This document shows, piece by piece, positions 23,801-35,835 of a stretch of DNA of 64,000 nt. The position numbers and the translations under genes were made by a program. The DNA comes from Rhabditophanes sp. KR3021 (lineage: Eukaryota; Nematoda; Chromadorea; Rhabditida; Alloionematidae). Position 1 is the first letter of the stretch. Every line of letters begins with the position of its first letter. The notes beneath the pieces are model-generated. The model was not told the DNA's origin, searched no databases, and was given only the letters and a program-made list of their open reading frames with translations. Where the stretch lies: the NCBI GenBank assembly GCA_963281155.1, contig CAUJLY010000003.1, forward strand, positions 6,634,001-6,698,000, read 5' to 3'.

Positions 23801-26305
23801 AATGTTCAATAATACATAACAAGATTGTTCGCTTCCTTCAACTGATTTCCGAGTTTCAGCAAGTTTTAGTTTACCCATTACATTTTTGCAAAGCTGTTTC
23901 TTGGTGCAAACTAAGTCTTTTTGTTAGATAGTCATGATCGTCGGAATCTTCTCTGGACGTTTTATTTTAATTTAACAATCAAATTACGATGATGTAGTCA
24001 AACGACATTAAGGATTTAAAAAGAGTTTTCTTTCAAAATTATCTTCAAGATATTTATAAAAACTAATAGAAAGTGTTTATTAAAAATATATTAAATATTC
24101 AAAATTTATCTAATTATTTCTAATTCATCTCCATAATAGGTTTAACTGGTGGAATGTATTTTGTGGCCCAAGTAACACCCTTTGAATGGAACCTAAACTT
24201 CAGTTGTTGCACAGCTCACCAACCTCATCCTGCTTCTTTGTATTCACCTGAAGATTCGCAGATAGTTTTTGCTAATAATTATAGTCTTGGGAATACGCTG
24301 TGGTATGTGATGTCAACGATGCTGAAAGGAGGCTGTGATTTCGGACCTCGAGCTGCTTCTACGAGATTGCTTGGCGCGGTGTGGTGGATGTTCACGTAAG
24401 ACATTATCCGGGGATATATCTAAATGGGTTTAAAGTTAAAAGACACAAAAATAATTGGGTATTTTCTAACCTTGAGTTTTTTGAAAATCATGTAATTTGA
24501 AGAGAAGGATTGTTTCTACAATCTGGTGAATTTCTAAAAGCTTCGTTTAAAAGCTACCGAACTATTCATGTCAAAATAGATTTGATTGACAGGCAGTTTC
24601 AATTTGACAATTTACTAAATTAATTTGTATTGTCATCTTAAATTAAATTCATTTTACAACAATCAGTTCAACGCATAGATACTTATTGCTAAAAACTTTG
24701 TTTAAATCAAATTTCTTTTTATTTTATTAAATGTTCGACTTTATTCAAATGCCACGATATTTTTAAACTAAGTACAACTCTTCTTGTGGAGTCATACTAT
24801 TAGTAGGTAGGAAATTAGCCATATTGATTTTAAAATAAATTATCTTTACGTAGAAGACAATTTAGATAACGCCTGGGTTATGAAAACCTAAAAAAATGCA
24901 AGTTAAATAAAATTTTCAATTAAAAAAATGCATCACTAAATTTTTGACAATAACCATTTACTTTTTAGATTGGTTATTGTTTCGGCTTATACAGCTAATT
25001 TGGCTGCTGTTTTGACTGTTTCCAGGCCGTATATTCCGATTAAATCAATTGATGATTTGGCAAATCAAAGTGCTATTTCGTATGGAACAATTGGCGGAGG
25101 CTCGACGGTAAGTTCATATTATGAATCTGCTTTAAATTGAGAGAATTTGTTTTGAGTTTTGTCAAACTATCTTTATGTTATGTCTTATATCAAGATTTCA
25201 GGGCCAATTTTTAGTAAGTTTGCATTTGGCGGACATTATTATGGATGGAAATATTTTTAGGCAAACTCAAAGATCGAATCCCATGTCAAGATGTGGGAAT
25301 ACATGAAAAATAGAGACGTTTTTGTTGGCTCGAACAAGATGGGTGTCGACAAAGTTCTAAGTGAAAATTATGCCTACTTAATGGAAAGCACGTCCCTGGA
25401 GTATGAAGTTCAGCAAAATTGCAATTTGACTCAGATTGGTGGAGTTTTGGGTTCGTACGTAGCAGGGGGGTTATTTAAAGTTCAAAAAATGGGTTTCAAA
25501 GTTTGAAAAATATTAAAAGGCACAAGTAATTATTTAAGAAAAGAAAGCAGACTTACAACTAAAAAAGTATTAAAGGCAATTACATATAAAATAGAATTAA
25601 TGTTAAATTTGCTCTCGTAAAAGTCGTACTTGAAGCCGTTGCAATACCTTCCATTTGGAAGATAAACGCGCATCGTACTAGCAACCACAGGCTTGAACAG
25701 CACTTAATGGAGATTGAAACATCAGAAACCTTTCGCCATTTAACGCATTTTTAGATACTTTAAAAGGAGTCTCTTTAATAAAATAAAATTGTTAGTTACT
25801 TATAGTGTAATCTTTAATTTTCAGAAAAGGATATGCCATAGCTTTAGCAAAAAACAGCGAATGGACAGATAAAATAAGCAAACAAATTTTGCTATATTCA
25901 AAACGCGGCATCATCGAGATGAAAAAACAAAAGTGGTGGAGAAGTCAAGGTGCTGATTGTTCGTCCTCTACCGTCAAACAACGTGTTTCCTTAAACTTTT
26001 CAAATGTATCCGGTTTATTTTTAATCTTATTTGCTGGTCTCGTCATTTCAGTGTTGACTGTATTTATTGAATTTTACATTAGATCTAAAGAAATAGCCAG
26101 AAAAGAGAAGATCCCCATTCGCAAAGAAATTAGTAAAGAGATTTCATTTGCCTTAAAACTTAATAACATCAGCGAGCATAGAGAAAGGAAAAGACAAAAT
26201 GCAAAATGCGAAGACAACAGAATAGGGAGTGATGATGGATTGAATGAAGCGGAGACTACAGTTTCAATACCAACTGAATCTCATGGTCAAATTGTTATAA
26301 CCTAA
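20863..26305 (+). CDS. glr: Ionotropic glutamate receptor, AMPA/kainate type
   Basis: Nine exons (20863-20938, 20983-21322, 21909-23051, 23093-23133, 23173-23349, 24140-24395, 24969-25107, 25261-25454, 25825-26305), all phases consistent, giving 948 residues. In order: signal peptide ([17 protein letters not shown]), amino-terminal domain, ligand-binding S1 with the DFTKPF motif and binding Arg (PFTVNFQR), M1, pore loop, M3 with [14 protein letters not shown]2 with the binding Glu in YLMEST, M4 near residues 868-890 and a charged cytosolic tail. S2 keeps WEYM, YAY, IGG and SKGYAIA of the family. Ligand contacts look intact. The pore loop reads [11 protein letters not shown] where relatives have ALMQQGC, so the Q/R-site position is Gly. 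The 39-nt intron 23134-23172 is needed to restore ADMAVSPFTV. Expected at synapses as a tetrameric cation channel subunit. Confidence 0.93.
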
Positions 26306-26853
26306 CTTTTTTAATACATATTTCATCTCAACAAAAACCCCTAAATATTATATTTACATTAAAAATTAAAATGCATAAATTGCTACTACAAAACCATTAT
26401 ATTATTAATCATCACTACATCAAAATTTCATAAATAAACCATCATTTTATTTTGTTGTTTTGGGACATATCTATCTATATCATTTTTATTTACTTTGATA
26501 ACAAAAAATATACACATCTTTCCAGCATTAAGAAGAATGTTATTTGAGAACCAAAAGTATATCCTTATCTTATCATTTTTTGGTACAATAAAACTTTATG
26601 TTAAAATGATTAATTTTTATTGACCAAATAAACGTTCATTCAAATAAATATATTTTCTTGTACCTTTACAAAGATAACGAGAGTATGTAGAGAAATCACC
26701 TTACATCCAACCAACTTCCACACAAAACTTTGAGCGCCATTATGCCATTGTATAAAAGTAGTCGAGTTGTACGTGTACCATCATTCGAAAATTATCGAGC
26801 CGTCTATTTACGTTTAAAATAGTTATTATTTAAATTTAAAAACTTTTACTAAA
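26306..26853. other. Intergenic
   Basis: 548 bp of AT-rich sequence after the glutamate receptor stop, with AATAAA-like signals near 26430-26450. No gene seen. Confidence 0.5.
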
Positions 26854-26941
26854 ATGAATAATGCTTCACCTACTAGCTTTGTTTTCAATCCACAAACTCC
26901 AAAATTCGAAAGAAGCGGATTTAGACACACTAGAATAAAAG
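26854..26941 (+). CDS. Possible first coding exon of the HOOK-like gene
   Basis: ATG-initiated frame (MNNASPTSFVFNPQTPKF...) ending at a good donor, AAAAG/GTATGT. It ends in phase 1, which matches the acceptor at 32211 so that translation would pass through into the HOOK-like exon (GCA ATG AGA). The implied intron of 5.27 kb is far longer than its neighbours. It could instead belong to an unseen gene. Confidence 0.35.
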
Positions 26942-28309
26942 GTATGTTTAATTCTGATAATTAGTGATAATCTTTGTTTACCACAATTGATTGTTCCCAC
27001 TGTAAAATATAAAAAATCGGTAGCAGCAGTTAACCTTCTAAAAGTGTATCAAATTAATTCACACCCTCACTTTTACTCTTGTTTAGTCACTTTCTCTATT
27101 AAATAAAAATGTATAAATATACACCTAAATACATTCCTATCTTATTTGAAGCGTGGTACCTTTCCCTACTTTTTTGACTGATTACAATCGCTTAGTAGTA
27201 CCTGGGCATCAGATTAAATTTTGTTGCCTATAATTATCATTGCTGACTAAGACTAGAGCCACTTTTTCAGCAAACGGTCAATTATATACTCTTTTCTTTT
27301 ACTATATTATAATATTATTTTAGCCTTTTTTGATTTAATGTTAGATGACATTTTTGGTCATGGTACATACGCAATTATCATAAATAAAATGAGATATTTG
27401 TCATTGTTTGGTGGCGTCCTTTCTATGGAATGGTCAATCTCTATTTGTATTTATTTGTTATTATTTCACTCTGTATTTTTTAAGATACACACATCATTAG
27501 CGCTTATCAAACTTAATGTTGTTTAGTTTAATTGGTGGTACTTAAAACAATATTAACCAACCACCAAATTTAATTAATACTAAAATTAAATAATTAAAAT
27601 TATACCTGAAAACATTTGTAGTAGGTAATAGTTATATTGCTGCTTCTCTTTTTTAACTACTTCAAGTAATTAACACATTCAACACAACTAATGCCTGTCT
27701 CTTTTTATTAACTTTAATCAGTGACTGAACAAAAAAGAATTTGTAAGAACGCTCTCTTTTCTGACACTTTTTTTATGGTTGAGCGCAAATTAGTGTTATT
27801 ATTTTGTTGGTACCAACTTATACTTCACAATATTATATATTCTACTTTGATTTGGTACTAACTTGGCAAAAGACTTGTCATTTCAGATGATCAATGTCCC
27901 TAAAAACGTGCCCTCTTCTAAAATATTCTTGTCCTTAATCCTTAAGTCTTTTGGTTTTTGAGTAAACGATCGTTTAACAACATTTTTTACAAATGTCTCC
28001 TTCTCACTACACCCATCCCAATCAAATATTTGATCGAATATTAGTGTAAATTGTCTTTACTCTTGTAATCATCATCATATCATATATTTTTATTATTATC
28101 ATTATGACATGATCATCACTGACAACACCAAATACTTTGATTTGGCAGCATTTAAGGTGCGCAATTATGTAATAATATATCTTTTGATGACCGAAACACA
28201 ATCAAATAGGAGATTTATTTAATTATATACAACCATTTGTGTTTAGATAAATTGTTGTGAAGTCGATTTTGATGTGTATGAATTAAATTTATACTATATT
28301 TATTTAAAT
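26942..28309. other. Non-coding stretch (putative intron or intergenic)
   Basis: AT-rich, with no exon supported on either strand. The open frame near 27338-27526 is hydrophobic but has no domain or homologous pattern I recognise. Confidence 0.45.
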
Positions 28310-30314
28310 TTATGCATATAAATATGGAGGTGACATAAAAATAAGAGTAATTGAACCAAAAATAAATAGACTAAATAAGATCATACACAATCTATCTAAA
28401 ACAGAGGCTGCGAATTTGTAATCTTCCTAAAAATATTTGACGTTACAAAAATGAAGCTAAAGAAGGGTAATAAATCATACCGACAAGTCTTCGACTTTTT
28501 CATCTCTTTGTTTTTGTTGCCTGATGTATGCTAAGTGAAGACGGATTCGTTGGTAATAATTTATTACCGCCAACGAGTGGATGTCTACTTCTTCTTCACT
28601 CTTAACTGATTCAACGCACTTTGTCACAAATTTTTCATACTGCACTAATTTTATCTTTTTTTGTTTGGGCAATTTTCTTTCTAAAAATATTCCTTCACCT
28701 ATTTTTCGTTCTAGATTTAGTTTGGAGGTTGGGATCGCGATTAGGGTATCCATCAATGAAGGAGACTCCGAATTTAGGATGTCTGAAGCGGCGTTTAGGA
28801 TAGGCGTTTCTGTTTCTTCTTTTGAGGGGCCTAGGCATTGCAGACATTCATCTGCGAAATGGTCAGGGTCTTTTAGTTTTACTGTTCCGCTTTTTAGAAT
28901 CAAATGTTCAGGCCTTCGCATCACTAACAGCCATGGAAGCCACTCCAAAAACACTTTTGAGAACTATAAAGAGAGGTTAGAATGCCACTTAATTGTTCCT
29001 ATTTAATTATCCTATTAACTACTACTTACTGTTTTACTCATTTTATGATTCAGTGGCTGGCGGTATCTAAAGTTTAACACAATAATCGTAAACGTCGTAG
29101 AAATAGTGACAGTGAGTGTAATTGTCGAAAAGAAAAGACCTGACAAGATTAATGCTGTTAAAAGAGTTGTAGTTTAATTTTTTATTTACCTAGTAATGGC
29201 ACGGCTTCAGCTATAATTAGTAAACGTGTATCGTCACATTAAGTTGTAAAGAGACTTACAGGTTGGAGGTATCATCTCTGATACGATAGTCAAAAAGAAG
29301 CAAACTGATAACAAGATTGTTGTTTCTAAAATGATAAATGACCTGTCAACAGGCTCAGTAAACAGTTAGAATCAGTTCATTCTGTTTGTAAACACTTACG
29401 AAAACTTATCTTCTCTGACATGTCGTTGGCTGGCAAGCAAAATCCTAGTAAAGTCATCAATCCTATCAGTAAGGAAGGAATTATCAAGTTAAAAATGTAG
29501 TAGAGGGTTCGTCTTCGCAAGTGGAGATACCATTTTATGGTTGGGTATGGTTCTGGACAGCATTTGTAAAAGGTTTCTTCCCGCACAGCTGGGGCGCTTG
29601 TTAGTAGCCATTCGGAGGAGGGAATGTAGGTTGATAAATCTATTCCGTCTTCTGAAATTCAGTATTAAGATTGGTTGTCGGATTTGGGTAATTCGAGATT
29701 ATATTTTACCTTTTCCTAATTCACTATCAATCTGTAAATCTAACGTGAGTCCATGATACGTCCATGATCCAAACTTAAAAACTTCGTTATAACGATCATC
29801 ACCTAACTAATTTACCTTTAAAAAACAAGTTTGACTATCAAAAGGAAACCATTCTATAAATTATCATTATTTTTTATGATGTTGATTTTCCTTTCACTTA
29901 CTGATATCTATTTTACATGAAGCTTTAAAAATGGCAGGTGGTATAAAGTTAATTAAACCGTCGTGATAAACGACAGCATTACATTTGTATGTGGAGTCGA
30001 AACTTTTGTCGGCTGAATTGTATAGAATTATGTCTGGCAACCAGATTAGATTGTCTGTGGAAGAGATTCTAATGGAAGTGATGCCTTCGTATTTCTTTGG
30101 ATTCCATTTTAGGCGATAATCAATCCATGACTAAAAAAAAGTTTAATTTAGTTGATTTGATCCTACATATTTCAGCCATGCATTCAATTCGATCACTTGA
30201 TTCTTTTCATCAAGATTAACTATTTGTTGTAGAAGAACTTTCATCGAGACCTTGAGTTTTTCTCCATTCCTTAGTACTGGTCTCACCATACTACTATAGT
30301 TGGCCAGCAGGTCC
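28310..30314 (-). CDS. Nicotinic acetylcholine receptor subunit, alpha type; 5' exon not found
   Basis: Ten exons on the minus strand: 30167-30314, 29902-30130, 29816-29853, 29710-29773, 29400-29651, 29260-29325, 29190-29210, 29030-29139, 28481-28963 and 28310-28426, all phases agreeing. Features in order: the mature N-terminus (DLLANYSSMVRPVLRNG), WLPDIILYNSAD, a Cys-loop with exactly 13 residues between cysteines (C-KIDIKWFPFDSQT-C), FGSWTYHGL, the vicinal Cys pair YKCCPEPYP that defines alpha subunits, M1, M2 (LLSVCFFLTIVSEMIPPT) preceded by SEK, M3, a roughly 160-residue cytoplasmic loop and M4 ending at 28310. It forms an acetylcholine-gated cation channel at synapses or muscle. The signal-peptide exon upstream of 30314 could not be identified. 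The gene may sit inside an intron of the HOOK-like gene. Confidence 0.9.
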
Positions 30315-32211
30315 CTACCATTAAATGAATTATTATATAATATTTTGGCAACGAAGCGTAAGAGTTGTCACAAAGATTGCCTGCCTAATTAATTCGCTTT
30401 GATGATTAGTAGTGTTAGTGAGGGGAACACATACACTACTCATATTAAATAACCATGTGTCTGTTGCAAAAGTACTTCAAATTTGATGCTTTATCCCACC
30501 AGATGTGAACGCTTTAACTTTAAACCAAAAATCAAAAACGCGTTACTCTTATCAAAACTTTTAATATCTTTTTTCTTCACACTCCTGTCTTTTCCCATTA
30601 AATCTTAAGTCATAAAAAGTTAAAAGCCGTTGCCTTTTTAATTATTCTTATTTGACAGTATAAATACATTTATCTATGCGTACACATTCATATAAATAAA
30701 AATAGTTAAACTTTGCATAAATTACCAACACCAATCTCTATTTTCATATCTACTTTTATTCAAATTTTTGTGTACTTAATCACCTACCTATATAAATCAC
30801 TTTCTGCTGCGCTACTTTCTACATCCTCCTTAAGTAATAATAATATTATTGATAATATTGCCAAGATTGTAATTGAATTAGGCAAAATGACAGACACCTT
30901 CATTCTTTTTGATGTAATAGACACCTTCCAAGAATGACTCAATAATTGTTGTCAAAATGAAAATGATGGTCGGATAGATGATGGAAGACTTTTATTAATA
31001 TTTAAAAATATATTCACATCTCAAATCTAAGTACTCAATCTTTTTACATCTCACCTCTTTGTGAAGGTACCGAATTTGAGCGGTTGTGTAATCATTTTAC
31101 TTTTTAACTTTGTATTTCTTGACTTGAACGGGGAAAGAAGATGTTTTAGCAATTGAGAAGACACCCTACTATTGAGTACCACAAACATAAGAATTTAGAA
31201 TTGAGTTGGAGAGAACTTTTAATTTAATGGATAATCAAGTTTCTTATGTAAAATTGTGGACTCTTTTTGATTATGTTTTGCAAATTTCACGTTAAGCATA
31301 TGATATGAGTAGTATTTTGTAAAAAATCAGATAAAAAGGATAATATTCAAAAAGAAACAAAAGCGACAACTTAACCAAATCGTACTTATTTTTACATTTT
31401 TGAGTAGAACCTTCCCTACAATGTCTCAAATTACAATGTTTTTTGAGGAACAATTGACCACTATTAGTCACGCAAATGGCCAGATAACTATTAAAAGCTA
31501 AATCAATCAAAACCCATCATCAAGTGTTTTATTAATAGGTTAGGGTTTTGTAGTAAAGCCCAAATTTTTTAATCACTTTCTAAATCTAATTTATCTTTGT
31601 TCTGTCAATAAGTATAAAATACTTTTAATTATATGATATGTCCAATCATCTTTTTTCTTTATTTAATAATATCAATTTGTTGTTGTTAGATATTACGCTT
31701 TTTACCCCACTTTGTATAAGCGTGTGTGTAGATGTAATCATTATTATTCAATTGTTATTATTACTATTAGAAAAGACTAGTAAGACGCATTGTGACCATT
31801 AGTACTAGATACTTTGGGTAATTAATTTCTACCAATTGTTGGCATAAATTAGTAGTTGTATGGCATAATTGGCAGATGAAGAGTATTTTAAGACATATTT
31901 ATTTATTCAATTTAATATGACCAAAAATCTTCTAAGATTTCCTGTTCAAAGTTTGCTCAAGACATGAGTGTCCTGTTTCCGTTCGTTAATTTTCTTATTC
32001 ATATTTATTATGCCTATTGTTTACTTATTATGCCATTTTTGAAGGGTATATGGGGTATGCTGGACTAGGGATGATGACAATAGCCCCTGTCATTTGTTGG
32101 TTGCTTTTATCTATGCATGTTCCATTGTTATCATTTTGACAAAATTTACATTCACGTTTATTCATATAAACATTTCTACTATTAAACATATTAACTTTTA
32201 TCTGATTTTAG
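30315..32211. other. Non-coding stretch upstream of nAChR and HOOK-like genes
   Basis: About 1.9 kb, AT-rich. It should hold the missing nAChR leader exon, but I see no convincing leader with a matching donor. The open frames at 30713-30937 plus and 31292-31510 minus look random. Confidence 0.45.
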
Positions 32212-32213
32212 CA

Positions 32214-33999
32214 ATGAGACTAAAAAATGAAACAGAGGATGCGGAGCAATTGATGCTGAAGTTTCTTTTTGACCAGATTATTTCATTAGCACCGCCAATG
32301 GAAGAAGAACCCCAATTTGACTTGAAGAATATTTTGTCTGGAGAGTTGCTCGTTATCCTACTACACAAAGCGTATGTTTCATCTTGTTATAATAAATTGT
32401 AATTAATTTGTATTAAGTGATCCAAATCATTTCGATGATCAAATATTTGTAAAAGACATGTACAAACTATTCAATGAAACAACTCCTAGCCTGATGTGCA
32501 AAGAACTAACTGACCGGAGAAAATGTCTTCGCTTACTAGGAATTTGGATGACTGTAATTGATTACTACGAAGAAGTGCTGAAAAAGGACATTTCTCTCTC
32601 AATGGATCATTTCCTGAACATCTCCAAACTGGCCTACGAAGAAGATCCTAAAGAAATAGCTGAATTAATGTATTTTATCCTATATATCGCCCACGAAAAG
32701 TTCCCTAAGTCCAAATTATTATCCAACATACCGTCTCAATTCAAATTAACGATCGATGATGCTCTTATCAAGATTAGTAACATCCCTTTGTCAACAGCTA
32801 GTACAGTTGCCTTGAATCCAAGTATTGCTAGAGATTTGACTGGAATGATCGAGTTAGAAATGGATAATTTAAAATTAAATAAACAAGTCAAAACGTGCCA
32901 GAGACATCTGATAAAACTTTATAAAGACAACTTGGATATCAAGAATAAGATGGCTGCTTCGGAAGATGTTTGCAAGAGTAAGGTGTTTGATGCTAAGCGG
33001 TTTGAGGACTTAACTAATCAATTTGAACATGAAAAAAATAAATTTGCGGAGTTTGAAAAAAATTTTGAACAAGATATGGCGATCGAGATTGAAAAGAAAG
33101 ACAACAAAATTGAGATACAGGAAAAGGAGCTTATTAAGTTAAAATCTGAATTAGAAAGCAAGAAGAAAAGGATAGACGAGTTGAATGATGAAAATTGTGA
33201 ACTAAAGTTTGAAGTTACTCAATACAGAGATTACTCTCGTCCCCATGAAGAAAGTTACAAGGATGGTGCTATAAATTCATCCAATCTGGGAAATCATGGA
33301 TCCAATAAAAATGGTTTGGCAAACTCTTTGTTAAATGGAATAGGTGAAATTTTGTTTTCGAGTAAAGAAAATCAACAACCATATGCCACCTTTAGTTCTC
33401 CCACTTTGAGAAATCAACAAATGGCTATTCATACATTAGATCAATTTAAAGAAAGCCAAGAAGAAATAGAAAAGAAGTTGGTAGATGCCAATAAGTTCAT
33501 TGCTGAACATGTAAATTATATTTCCATTCTCCAAAAATCAGTAAAAGAAAAGGATAGAAAAATTAAGGAAGTCCAGAAGAATGGTGATAAAAATGAGAAA
33601 AGCCTTGATACACTAAATAGAGAAAGAGATGCGCTGTTAAAAGAAAACAAGGATCTAAAAAGCAGCAAAGACGAAAAAGAAAAAGAGATCAAAAATTTGG
33701 TGAAAGAGCTTCAAATTAGAAAAGAGTATTTGGATGTCTTCGGAACCAACTACGAAAACTTAAATACCACTATCGCCAACGTAGCCAATCTTCAATCAAC
33801 TGAAAAAGAAGAAGACATCGTAACACCTGCCAAAGTGAAACAAAACAATACTATACTCAAAATATTTATAATTCTATTCTTCCTTCTCTTAATAAGTTTT
33901 TTTGCCTCAGCTTATTACGTCAAAGAATTATTTCCCCTATCCCTAGATTCTCTAAATCGTGTCTTCATCTCCTCAAAAAGAACTCAAATAGGTATTTGA
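32214..33999 (+). CDS. zyg-12: HOOK-family protein with C-terminal membrane anchor (ZYG-12-like)
   Basis: Two exons (32212-32371 and 32418-33999) encode 579 residues from the ATG at 32214, or more with the exon at 26854. The N-terminal roughly 150 residues match the HOOK domain: LSGELLVILLHKADPNHFDD, then LRLLGIWMTVIDYYEEVL, DPKEIAELMYFILYIA and LTIDDALIKI. This domain binds the dynein light intermediate chain. A long coiled coil follows, interrupted by a Gly/Asn/Ser-rich linker (roughly residues 270-320). Near the C-terminus a hydrophobic span (ILKIFIILFFLLLISFFASA) precedes a tail of about 30 residues. C. elegans ZYG-12 has the same plan and anchors centrosomes and dynein to the outer nuclear membrane through SUN proteins; mammalian HOOKs lack the anchor. 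The KASH assignment is inference from position and length. Confidence 0.75.
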
Positions 34000-34423
34000 T
34001 TGCTTAGTGCATCTTTTTTAAACACTAAAAAAAGAAAACATTAACTAACCCTCAATATCTTCAAAACCAACCTTAATATTGCCATAATCTTTTGTATTCC
34101 TATAACTATATACTTATTTGTGGTGATGACAAATTTTAATAAAATAAAAGTATTTTTGATCCAAACTAGTTTAATCATAAATCAATCATTTAAAGCTTAA
34201 AACTATTTTTTGTCTTTGTTATCTGATTTTTAATGATGTGCATATATATTACATGTTTGACAATTCAAATGCTTTGTTAAAGTTTTGGTGGGTGATTTTA
34301 AATCTACATTTATCATGAAAGGTAATTGAATATTTGTAAATGCAGGGAATTGGGTTATTATTTAAATTTTGGAGCTTTTAAATAAAAGGGAAACCAAGTA
34401 GATTATGTAGTAGCTTTATTACA
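34000..34423. other. Intergenic
   Basis: 424 bp, AT-rich, with an AATAAAA signal after the HOOK-like stop near 34138. No gene. Confidence 0.5.
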
Positions 34424-35465
34424 ATGGTTGGCGATACTCACTTGAACATTGGTGAATCTTCTCAAATAAGAACAAAAGTCGAAAGCGGTGGTCTTAATTT
34501 AGATGGAAAAACTTATAGGCCACATGATTTAACAAAAAGTTCTTTTTTGTGTTGTTTACTACTGTTTGTTTGGGTCATTTTCAATTACGAAACGTATGTC
34601 CATTTCTTCAATCTTTTTAATATTCAAATATTTAGGTTACCAAGATTTTATGATCAAAACAATGCTTATTGCATTTCACAAATTACCGGAGTACTTGTGT
34701 TTGTGTGGATTGTATTTGTTCAATTGTTTCTTTATACGGAACCTGGAATTATTCCAAAAGATGTATACTTTGGTAAGTTTGTTAGTTATAAATAAACAAT
34801 TATTCATTTCAGAAACCTTTAAACGACTAAATGACAAAGAATTACAATCTACCTCTAAACTTTCTCTCACTTCCCTGGATCACAAGAGAATTTATTGCAG
34901 TATTTGCAATATTCACAGACCTAAAAATGTGTTACATTGTATAATCTGCCAAGTATGTGTAGTTTCACATGATCATCACTGCTCTCTTCTTGGCAGTTGT
35001 GTAGGAAAACGAAATTATTACTTATTTGTGTGTCAATTATTTACTGGAGCAAGCTTGGCTACAATTATGAGTGTTTGTGCTTGGTATATTATTTGGGATG
35101 GTAAGTTTGAATCCACTCAATAATTAAGGACGTTTATCTTAGGATTAAATTATACGGCAACTCACATGTCGTATTGCCATATAATATTTGTCACATTACC
35201 TTTTACATCAGTTGTTGCAATTATTTGTACGCTTTGTGGTGCTGGAATGGTCCCACTTCATTTACTTCATTGTTTCCTTATATCAATTAATAATACGACG
35301 AGACAGTACTTCCACCGATATTACATTCGTACACATAAAGAACACTTTTCAATCTTCAATTATGTAAAGAATCTTTGGAAGTTAATGACAAGAAGAACTC
35401 CACCAAGCTTGTTATATATCAACTTCCTTTCCGATGAAAAAGTAGCTGAAATCGTTAGTCATTAA
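34424..35465 (+). CDS. DHHC-type palmitoyltransferase, divergent
   Basis: Four exons (34424-34593, 34636-34772, 34813-35100, 35143-35465) encode 305 residues. Two membrane helices come first, then a cytosolic cysteine-rich domain (CSICNIHRPKNVLHCIICQV, then SHDHHC and SCVGKRNYYLF), then two more helices and a tail. The catalytic DHHC tetrad and zinc ligands are kept. The usual PW after DHHC is SL, and the usual G-N-C-V-G is G-S-C-V-G. The protein is short and lacks the long tails of ZDHHC14/18; the N-terminal RPHD/LP and C-terminal NNTT (ISINNTTRQ) features suggest the ERF2/ZDHHC9 branch. Likely role is S-acylation of membrane proteins at the Golgi or ER. The first intron (42 nt) is divisible by three and has no stop, so its retention would keep the frame. 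Confidence 0.85.
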
Positions 35466-35835
35466 AGCGATGCCATATCCAATATTTAAAGATCTGTTGT
35501 TATCAATACATTTTGTAAGTAAAAAGATCTGTTTATGCATCCTTATTGTATTATTTTTGAAACAGATATTTAGTCCTTCACAAATTGATCACAACCTTTT
35601 GTAACTAAAGTATGTACACTAAATCTAATTGCAACAATATCATCTTTTATTTTCTCTGAAACAAATTAATTAGGCCAACATTACCTAGGATATTATTTAA
35701 ATGAAAGTAACAAAACTCCTTAAACGTGTTTTCTTTGTCTTCACTTTAAAATACCATTTCGTTGACCTACTTAGTTAGGCAATTTGAAAAGTATATTAAA
35801 TCATTCTTTACTTTTATTGCATAATTGTCTTGGAT
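35466..35835. other. Intergenic
   Basis: 370 bp, AT-rich, between two plus-strand genes. No feature. Confidence 0.5.

Noticed and set aside
23740..23931. Open frames on both strands in a glutamate-receptor intron
   Set aside because: They lie within the 790-nt intron 23350-24139, which is needed to join the two halves of M1. No domain was recognised.
31292..31510. Minus-strand open frame with several Cys
   Set aside because: It carries no leader, domain or splice sites and cannot be linked to the nAChR 5' end.
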